Of a stretch of 64,000 bases of DNA, positions 57,902 through 64,000 are shown in pieces (position 1 is the first letter of the stretch; each line of letters opens with the position of its first letter). Below the pieces are notes generated by a model. It saw nothing but the letters and a program-made list of their open reading frames with translations. It was not told the origin of the DNA and searched no databases. This DNA comes from Tupaia tana (Eukaryota; Chordata; Mammalia; Scandentia; Tupaiidae). The stretch covers positions 70,482,949 through 70,546,948 of the forward strand of contig JAKSZU010000009.1 of NCBI GenBank assembly GCA_026018925.1. The letters are read 5' to 3'. Made by a program: the position numbers and the translations under genes.

Positions 57902-58468
57902 ATTTTTTTTTTCTGAAACTTTTTTTTTTGTAACTCAATTTACATTCCTTCCCTAAGCTTCATCACAGCATACAAAATGCAATCTCCCATCCAGTACACA
58001 CTGCATAGTGATACAATCATGCACATTACAAAAAATTTTCCATTACTAGTTCCTAGAATTACTTCCACCCCTCTTTCTGACCCTCTGTCCCTTCCCACCC
58101 TCCTCTCACACCACCTCCGGTGTCTACAATTGTCCTTCATTCCCTTCCCACCCACGTTGCATTGATCACACAATTTCCTACATAATCTAACTACTTTCCA
58201 TGGTGAGTTTACTCATTACTACTAAGAAAACCAGTTTTAACTTAACTCAAAGAAATGCCAAGGAACTTTGCTTAAAGCCAGGAAACAAGTTAGGATTCTG
58301 TTCAAATGGAAGGTGCATGAACCTATCAGTCTCATGGACTTTTATCTTCTGTTCTGGTTCAATTTTCCTGATTAAATTCTGGGATATAGTATTCAACTCC
58401 AGACTTGTCCCTCTGATTAAGTTGGCCACTTTCATAGTTTTTGGACTCTTATTTCCGTGTGTCTGTGT
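57902..58468 (-). other. HAL1 3' UTR
   Basis: Runs from the ORF1 stop to a poly(A) (T tract 57920-57929), the string GTTTCAG (seen as ctgaaac at 57913-57919), and a second A tract (57902-57912). The same order is present in the truncated HAL1 at 53461-54204. The last 300 bp are homologous to the local L1 3' UTR (the 'attttgtatgctgtga' block). No ORF2 remnants are present. It lacks the middle block (about 11690-11870) of the older HAL1. Confidence 0.85.
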
Positions 58469-59470
58469 TTAATTTTCTTGATACAGCACACCCTTGAGAA
58501 CTTCTTGGAGATCTGGTCTGGTGCTGGTAAATTCTTTCAGGTTTTGTTTATCTGAGAATGTTCTTGTCTTTTCTTCCCACCTGAAAGATAATCTTGCCGG
58601 GTACAGTATTCTTGGCTGAAATTGCTTCTCTCGTAACACTTTGAATATATTTTCCCATTCTCTCCTCGCTCGCATTGTTTCTGATGAGAGATCTGCTGTT
58701 AGCCTGATGGGATGTCCTTTGTAGGTAACTTGATGTTTCTCTCTTGCCAATCTTAGTATCTTGTCTTTGTCTGCGGTTTTGGTCAACCTGGCTATAATGT
58801 GTCTTGGAGAAGATCTCCTTGGGTTGATTCTATTTGGGGTTCTTTGTATTTCCTGGGACTGGATCTTCGAATGCCTCTCTAGGTTTGGAAAGTTTTCTTG
58901 CAGGATTTCATGGAATAGATTATCAATGCCCTTATGGGTCTCTTCACCTTCTGGAATGCCAATTATCCGGATATTTGGACGTTTGATGGTATCCAGTACT
59001 TCTCGCATATCATTCTCAAATTTTTGAGCCATTTTCTCAGTCTTCGTGGTGGACTTTTCTAAGCCAGCCATTTTCTCTTCTACATCTGAGATTCTATTTT
59101 CTGAATGATCTAGTCTGTTTTTAATACTTTCAAGGGAGATTTTGACTTCTTGTATTATAGACTTCATCTCTAGCAGTTCTGTTTGAGTCTTTTGTAAAGT
59201 GTGTAATTCCTCTTTTAGATCTTGCAAGAATTTCCTCATCTCCTGGAACTCATCAATTTCTTTCTCCTTTCTCTTTAGCAGTTCATTATCTCTCTTTTCT
59301 TCCATCTCTGTTAGCTTTGACATTACGAATGTTCTAAATTCCTTATCAGACATTTTCATGACTTTCACCGAACTGCTTGTGGATGAAGGAGAGTTACTCT
59401 TTTCCATTGGAGGAGAGGTATTTTCTAGTTTTCCCATATTTCTCGTGATCCGACGGTGATTTCTTGTCAT
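58469..59470 (-). CDS. HAL1 ORF1p, intact RNA-binding chaperone of L1-ORF1 type
   Basis: 333 codons, ATG to stop with no lesion (human L1 ORF1p is 338 aa). It should bind the element's RNA as a trimer and act as a nucleic-acid chaperone in cytoplasmic RNPs. Domains: a basic N-tail (1-40), a heptad-rich coiled coil (about 45-160, with leucines at LLKRKEKEIDEF, DLKEELHTL and ESIKNRL), an RRM (about 165-262, RNP2-like NIRIIGIPEG at 166-175 and RHIIARLTK at 223-231), and a CTD (263-333, ARREW at 268-272). Proline-directed S/T-P sites at S19, S27, T211 and S221 sit at the places where human ORF1p has its functional ones. The start is chosen by alignment with the decayed copy at 10284. No ORF2 follows. 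Frames on the plus strand inside it are shadows. Confidence 0.93.
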   Translation of the reverse strand: MTRNHRRITRNMGKLENTSPPMEKSNSPSSTSSSVKVMKMSDKEFRTFVMSKLTEMEEKRDNELLKRKEKEIDEFQEMRKFLQDLKEELHTLQKTQTELLEMKSIIQEVKISLESIKNRLDHSENRISDVEEKMAGLEKSTTKTEKMAQKFENDMREVLDTIKRPNIRIIGIPEGEETHKGIDNLFHEILQENFPNLERHSKIQSQEIQRTPNRINPRRSSPRHIIARLTKTADKDKILRLAREKHQVTYKGHPIRLTADLSSETMRARREWENIFKVLREKQFQPRILYPARLSFRWEEKTRTFSDKQNLKEFTSTRPDLQEVLKGVLYQEN

Positions 59471-60014
59471 CTGATGAATGGCGTGTTTCTTTCAAATTCT
59501 TGAAGTTAAGCCTCAATGTTCAGGAGCAAGCAGACAGAGGTGTTCTAGAATCTGATTGCCGTTCTGTTGTGATCGCTGGTGCAGCAGATTCAGTAGATAT
59601 TGGATAGAGAGACAAGAAAAAGGAAAATGAAAAAGAGAGAGAGAAACAACAACAAAAAGAGAGAAAAAAGACAAAAAAATAAAAAATTATAATTGCTTTT
59701 CTTTTTTTTTTAAGAGAAAAAAATCACAAAATAGAAAACCACGTGGCGCGCAAGCGCGCTGCGTGAAATATCTAGTTCCCAGTTTCCATGAGGAATCTTC
59801 TCAGAGAATGGCTCAACTCTCCTGCCTGGGAGAAAGGAGCAGAAGGGATTATTAACAAAACAAAAGATGGAGCTGAGAGCCAGAGAGAAACTCTACCTTT
59901 AAAAAAATCGTAAAAAGGAAAAATTACTAAAAAAAAAATGAGGAGACAGGAGCAGAGAGAGACAGAGACCTCAGAGACACAGAGACAGAGATAGAAGGCC
60001 AGAGGGGCTCCCTA
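59471..60014 (-). promoter_or_regulatory. HAL1 5' UTR/tether between monomers and ORF1
   Basis: It holds a purine-rich stretch (59600-59700 on the plus strand), an isolated CpG-dense motif, CACGTG then GCGCGCAAGCGCGC at 59740-59759, and a 62-bp partial monomer (59764-59825) separated from the main array by about 190 bp of non-monomer sequence. The 130 bp just upstream of ORF1 align with the 5' UTR of the decayed HAL1 at 10113-10283. A promoter role is inferred from position. Confidence 0.7.
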
Positions 60015-60501
60015 CCACACTAGCTTTGCTTGCTGGAGGCTGAATTATGAGTAGAAAATCTTCATTTCTCCTGTGCCCTGAAATATCTAGTTCCCAGTTT
60101 CCATGAGGAATCTTCTCAGAGAATGGCTCAACTCTCCTGCCACACTAGCTTTGCTTGCTGGAGGCTGAATTATGAGTAGAAAATCTTCATTTCTCCTGTG
60201 CCCTGAAATATCTAGTTCCCAGTTTCCATGAGGAATCTTCTCAGAGAATGGCTCAACTCTCCTGCCACACTAGCTTTGCTTGCTGGAGGCTGAATTATGA
60301 GTAGAAAATCTTCATTTCTCCTGTGCCCTGAAATACCTAGTTCCCAGTTTCCATGAGGAATCTTCTCAGAGAATGGCTCATCTCTCCTGCCACACTAGCT
60401 TTGCTTGCTGGAGGCTGAATTATGAGTAGAAAATCTTCATTTCTCCTGTGCCCTGAAATATCTAGTTCCCAGTTTCCATGAGGAATCTTCTCAGAGAATC
60501 A
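60015..60501 (-). promoter_or_regulatory. Tandem 125-bp monomer array, putative HAL1 promoter
   Basis: The same string ('ccacactagctttgcttg') starts at 60015, 60140, 60265 and 60390, an exact 125-bp period. The fourth unit is cut at about 60499, and this is the element's 5' end. Units differ by only single bases (for example tacctag for tatctag, ctcatctct for ctcaactct). Array plus tether plus ORF1 is the architecture of mouse L1 promoters. Near-identity implies recent homogenisation or youth. Confidence 0.88.
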
Positions 60502-60567
60502 TCATTTATGTATTTTTGAGTATTGTATATCCATAGTAATATATTCAGTTAATAATATACCAACTTT

Positions 60568-60861
60568 TGGAAACCGCAGTTAGCATAATGGCTATGTCGC
60601 TAGACTACCATGTAGCCAACCATGGTTCCAGTCCTGGACCCAGTGGCTTAAACTCATGCTGGGCGCATGTGCATGTGTGCCCAAGATCCCAAGAGGAGAA
60701 CGGAAAAGGGATTGCAGTGTGGCCATCACCCCTGGGAAGTGATTTCTCACTCTCTGTCTTTCTGTCTCTCTCTGTCTTTCTGGCAAATGCACGTGCCCTA
60801 TAGCAAAAAAACCTCTCCAAATATTAAAAAAAAAAAAGAAAGTAAATTTAAAAAAAAGAAT
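60568..60861 (+). mobile_element. tRNA-head SINE, long form (subfamily A)
   Basis: Target duplication atataccaacttt (60555-60567 and 60862-60874). Head 'gaaaccgcagttagcataatg', B-box remnant 'ggttccagtcctgg', body 'gtggccatcacccctggg', long A-rich tail. It lies only about 50 bp outside the HAL1 5' repeat. Confidence 0.9.
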
Positions 60862-60874
60862 ATATACCAACTTT

Positions 60875-61083
60875 GTAGAAGTTTAGTGCTCACATAAAAA
60901 ATACCAGAAATACACAGGATATACTTTTGTCTGTAATACTCAGGTGTTAACTAAAAGTTAACTAGAAAGAGTAATTATTATAGCATTTAAAATAATTAGA
61001 CCATCTTGTCTGAGTAAGACAGTCTAAAACATTACTTCCAATGGGAAAAGAAATTAGATTAAACTTCTGAGAATATCAGTATC
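60875..61083. other. Unassigned short gap between SINEs
   Basis: No feature recognised. Confidence 0.4.
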
Positions 61084-61098
61084 ATGTAGACATATTTC

Positions 61099-61369
61099 CT
61101 TTTTTTATTTTTTTTATTTTTTGGAGAGTTTTTTTTGCTATAGGGTATGTGCAGAGAGACAGAGAGAGACAGAGAGACAGAAAGCAAGAAATCACTCCCC
61201 ATGGGGGATGGCCACATCATAATCTCTTCCCTTCCATTCTTCTCTCAGGATCTTGGGCACACACACAAATACACCCAGCGTGAGTTTAAGCCTCCAGGTC
61301 CAGAACTCGAATTGTGGTCAACTACATGGGAGTCCAGCGATGTAGCCACTACACCATCTGCTGGTCCCC
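61099..61369 (-). mobile_element. tRNA-head SINE, long form
   Basis: Antisense. Target duplication atgtagacatatttc (61084-61098) and atatagacatatttc (61370-61384), one mismatch. Head complement 'atctgctggtcccc'. Confidence 0.9.
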
Positions 61370-61397
61370 ATATAGACATATTTCTGAGGCATTTATC

Positions 61398-61651
61398 CTT
61401 TTTTTTAGAGAGAGATTTTTGCTATATGGTGTGTGCGCTCATCAAAGAGACAGAGAGAGGCATAAAGCAAGGAATCACCCCCAGGGGGATGGCCCCGCCA
61501 CAATTCCCTCTCCTCCACTCTCCTCTCAGGATCTTGGGCATGCACGCACATGTGCCCATCATTGAGTTCAAGCCATCAGGTCCAGGACTCGAACACAATT
61601 GACTATGTGAGAGTCCAGTGACATAACCATTATTCCCTCTGCTGGTCCCTC
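61398..61651 (-). mobile_element. tRNA-head SINE, long form
   Basis: Antisense, same orientation as its neighbour about 30 bp away. Short target repeat catttatc (61390-61397 and 61652-61659). B-box complement 'aggactcgaac'; the CT-rich stretch is shortened. Confidence 0.87.
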
Positions 61652-61684
61652 CATTTATCTTTTGTTACACAGAAAGAATTGGCA

Positions 61685-62302
61685 TACAGGATAATTGTGA
61701 CTATCCCCAAATTCTGAAATCTGAAATACTCAAAAATTCAAAATGTTTTGAGTGCCAACATGATACTAAAAGTGAAAGATTTCATGCTTGATTTCATATG
61801 GCAGATGACAGTCAAAATGCTGCAATACAAAATTAATTTGGGGAACCAGCAGTTAGCGTAATGGCTATGTCGCTGGATTCCCACGTAGTCGACCGCGGTT
61901 CGCGTCCTGGACCCGGTGGCTTAAAACTCACGCCAGGCGCATGTGCGTGCATGCCCAAGATCCCGAGAGGAGAATGGAGGAGAAGGGATTGCGGCGTGAC
62001 CATCCCCCCTGGGGGGTGATTTCTCGCTTTCTGTCTCTATGTCTCTCTCTGTCTGTCTGGCGAGCGCACGCGCCCTATAGCGAAAAACCTCTCCAAAAAA
62101 AAAAAATTAATTTGTATAAAATTACCTTTAGGTTGTGTATAAGGTATATATGAAACATAAATAAATTTTGTTTTTAGACTTGGGTTCCATCCCCAAGATA
62201 CTTCATTCTGTATATGCAAATAGTCTAAAATCTGAAAATTCAAAATCCGAACCACTTCAGGTCCTAAGTATTTTGGATAAGGGGTACCCAATCTGTATTG
62301 AT
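61685..62302. mobile_element. Tigger/pogo-type DNA transposon fossil, split by a SINE
   Basis: Repeated 'ctgaaatctgaaatactc' and 'tctgaaaattcaaaatcc' motifs, and end sequences that are roughly inverted (left '..ctatccccaaattctgaa', right 'ggataaggggtacccaatc'). These match a common mammalian pogo-class MITE whose ends carry 'aatccgaaatccgaaat'. The SINE at 61841-62102 interrupts it. The family number is not assignable. Confidence 0.6.
61841..62102 (+). mobile_element. tRNA-head SINE, very young long form (subfamily B)
   Basis: Perfect 12-bp target duplication aaaattaatttg (61829-61840 and 62103-62114). A box 'ttagcgtaatgg', B box 'ggttcgcgtcc', intact CCCCCCTGGGGGG palindrome near 62005, 'tatagcgaaaaacctctcc' end. 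Shows the complete subfamily-B diagnostic set. Confidence 0.94.
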
Positions 62303-62493
62303 AATTTATGGACTTTGATGACTTATGTAGGATAAAGAATGTGTATTAGAGAAACATAAACTTTATATTTTAGTTGGATAAAAAGGAACTTGGAAGTTAC
62401 TTTCACTTTTATAGCTTCTCTAGATTACCAGTTTTGCATAACATTTATCCTATTTTCCCAAAATTCACTCATTCAAAAAATATATTTTTAGTT

Positions 62494-62722
62494 TTAGTTC
62501 TTTCATGAGAGTGAGAGACGAGAGGGAGAAAGATAAAGAAAGCCAAGCATTCTCAACAAGATCTTAAACTGCAATCTCCACCTCTCAGCCTTCTCAGCCA
62601 GCCAGGTGCATGATGTATCCTTTCAACATTTATAGGTTGGCCAGGGAACCAACCTGTGATCTTCCATATAAATCCTGTATTGCTTGAGCAGTGCATTACC
62701 ATTGTGCTACCAAGCCGGCCCC
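62494..62722 (-). mobile_element. Old tRNA-derived SINE, divergent type
   Basis: Antisense. Head (minus) GGGGCCGGCTTGGTAGCACA with A-box-like 'tagcacaatggta' and B-box-like 'caggttggttccc'. Body contains 'ggctggctgagaagg', linking it to the copy at 16220-16440. Probably an ancestral family of the young SINE. Confidence 0.7.
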
Positions 62723-62809
62723 TAAAATATTTTGAGTTCCTGCTATATCCTATAACTGGCCAGCTAAAGAAATTTTTTAATCGTGCCTACATCTCCAGGA
62801 TGATCATAA

Positions 62810-63003
62810 TCTAGAAAGCTTCTCAAAGTTTAATATCAATCATAATCACCCCGAGGGCTTGTTTAAACTTATCACTATGCCCCACACCCAGAGTTTCTGA
62901 TTCAGTAGTTCTGGAATGAAACCTGAACATTTGCATTTCTTACAAGGTCTCAGGGAATGCTGATGCTGCTAGTCCAGGGACCACACTGTGAGATCTGCTA
63001 ACC
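62810..63003 (+). mobile_element. MER5A-like hAT-Charlie MITE
   Basis: 'cacccagagtttctgattc', 'gaacatttgcatttctta' and 'gctgatgctgctagtcc' followed by 'gggaccacactgtgag' match the well-known mammalian hAT element of about 190 bp. Ends near 'atctgctaacctag'. Confidence 0.75.
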
Positions 63004-63500
63004 TAGAAGGTGGAGAGAGACATGTTAACATAAATGAAAAGCAATGCAGTAAGTGAAATGATAGACAATTGAAAAGTGTTACAGTAGAACACAAAGAAAA
63101 ATGACTCAATTTTTGCAGAGAGTGCCAAAAGATATTTCACATAGTAGATGGTAGATAAGCAAGGAAAGGATAACTTCATTTACTTTCCAAGTTGATAAGT
63201 AAGGTTTGAATGGTAGCATAGGGCCAGAATATGTAAGGTCTTATGTTATGCTAATAAGTTTCAACTTTGGCCTGTGGACAATAGGTAGTAAATAAAGGTT
63301 TATAGCAATAAAGAGATTTGTGCGTCTGGCTACATAGAGGATGGTTTGGAGTGAGGAAGGGATAGAGGAATTGCATGGGATTGCACACTAGTTCAAGTAG
63401 AGAAGATAGCTATACTAAATCACTGGGAGTACAGATGAAAAGAATAGGAGGGATTCATCACTTATCATCTCTGTGCTTCCCTATAGGAAGCCAATGAAAT
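63004..63500 (+). other. Old dispersed-repeat-like sequence, unnamed
   Basis: 'agaatatgtaaggtcttat', 'gttatgctaataagtttcaac' and 'cctgtggacaatagg' resemble a common ancient mammalian repeat whose sense strand reads 'aagggccttgtatgccatg'. I cannot name the family. No gene. Confidence 0.35.
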
Positions 63501-63509
63501 GCTTACTTT

Positions 63510-63990
63510 TCACATTGGCACACCTGTTTCCTAGAACTAGATAGAGCAATTAAACGCAGTTTAAATCTAAACTGCAACCCCTGCTTGTGTGGCAATATAC
63601 ATGGTTGCTGCTGTTGAAAGATTTCATATTACATCTTTAATTGTGGGCATTTAGCAGACAGCCTCTTATTATTAAGATACTGCTGACTTTTATTGTCAAT
63701 GTGGCCACAGGACAAAGCTAATAATTACCAGCACCAGAAGCAGCTTGTGGTTTTATATTACATTGAGGTAAATTACACTGGAATTAGAGTGGATTACTTT
63801 TATCAAATGGGGAATAAGCTGTTAATTAACTCCCCGCTGTAGCAATCTTTTTCTGAGCTTGCAACTGTTATTAGGTCTAGATTAAACTGTTGAATTAATT
63901 TCCCACTTACTTACTATTTCAAGAGTTTTTAATTTACCTGGCAGCAGTTTTAATGGGAAATTGTATTAGTGAGCATAAATTGTTTTGGGG
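63510..63990. promoter_or_regulatory. Candidate conserved noncoding element (enhancer-like)
   Basis: No repeat signature, no open frame. Dense in homeodomain-type TAAT cores (for example 'gctaataattacc' at 63717, 'gttaattaactcc' at 63820, 'tgaattaatttccc' at 63891), with smooth, non-repetitive composition unlike the rest of the window. The character is that of deeply conserved vertebrate enhancers. This is an inference from sequence texture only. Confidence 0.35.
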
Positions 63991-64000
63991 AAGGGTAAAC

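Larger units (their letters stand above)
57178..60501 (-). mobile_element. Full-length HAL1 retrotransposon with putative 3' transduction
   Basis: Minus strand, 5' to 3': monomer promoter array (60501-60015), tether/5' UTR (60014-59471), intact ORF1 (59470-58469), 3' UTR with no ORF2 (58468-57902), then about 0.72 kb of extra DNA ending at an AATAAA (57204-57199) and a poly(A) seen as T8 (57173-57180). The 16-bp repeat tcatttatgtattttt lies at 57162-57177 and 60502-60517, exactly outside both ends. HAL1s are L1 derivatives that keep ORF1 and the ends and use ORF2p in trans. Identity as HAL1 is strong; the transduction is an inference from the repeat positions. Confidence 0.88.

Noticed and set aside
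58761..59459. Plus-strand frames of 86-88 codons
   Set aside because: Shadows of the intact HAL1 ORF1 on the other strand.
60015..60501. Satellite or CRISPR-like array
   Set aside because: Repeats are contiguous 125-bp units without spacers, and the setting is mammalian. Position and orientation fit a retrotransposon promoter array.
57890..60520. Alternative TSD directly at the HAL1 poly(A) (57902) rather than at 57162
   Set aside because: Only a weak TATTTTT-type match is present there, whereas 57162-57177 and 60502-60517 match over 16 of 16 bases with a correctly placed AATAAA. Not fully excluded.
1..64000. Bacterial, plasmid or phage features such as operons, RBSs and att sites
   Set aside because: Composition, LINE/SINE content and absence of dense coding show a mammalian nuclear genome.

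Overview
The window looks like intergenic or intronic DNA from a placental mammal. It is AT-rich, has no host exon that I can support, and is built almost entirely from retrotransposons nested in one another. Three things point to a mammal: many LINE-1 (L1) fragments; MIR, MER5-like, Tigger-like and mariner fossils; and about 43 copies of one lineage-specific SINE with a tRNA-like head. A fixed antisense L1 3' UTR at 25885-28015 resembles the L1MA/L1PB type, which suggests Euarchontoglires. The SINE head followed by a CT-rich body fits my general memory of the colugo (Dermoptera) tRNA-derived SINEs. I hold that assignment only moderately (about 0.5) and could not check it.

Layout. 1-9.4 kb: L1 ORF2 pieces, an old antisense ORF1 and SINEs. 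10.1-12.1 kb: a complete but decayed ORF1-only 'half-L1' (HAL1). 12.2-17.6 kb: MIR and hAT fossils, SINEs and unassigned DNA. 17.6-39.5 kb: a near-continuous mosaic of old L1s in both orientations, peppered with SINEs. 39.5-49.2 kb: the most unique-looking part, with a decayed mariner transposase and more L1. 49.5-55.3 kb: younger L1s, including a 5'-inverted copy and one holding a second, 3'-truncated HAL1. 57.2-60.5 kb: a full-length HAL1 with an intact 333-codon ORF1. 60.6-64 kb: SINEs, DNA-transposon fossils and a conserved-looking AT-rich segment at the right edge.

The main discovery candidate is the minus-strand HAL1 at about 57.2-60.5 kb. It has tandem, near-identical 125-bp monomers at its 5' end, laid out like the monomer promoters of mouse L1. 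It has an open ORF1 with every expected domain, no ORF2, and a 3' UTR homologous to that of the local L1s. A 16-bp direct repeat flanks not the bare element but the element plus about 0.7 kb of downstream DNA, and that extra DNA ends at its own AATAAA and a short poly(A). This pattern implies a recently mobile ORF1-only element that borrows L1 ORF2p and carried 3' flanking sequence with it.

No open ORF2 survives anywhere in the window, so every element here is either dead or dependent on ORF2p made elsewhere. The SINEs also depend on L1: they have poly(A) tails and 10-17 bp target-site duplications. CpG-rich young copies fall into at least two diagnostic subfamilies, and a distinct short form is also present.
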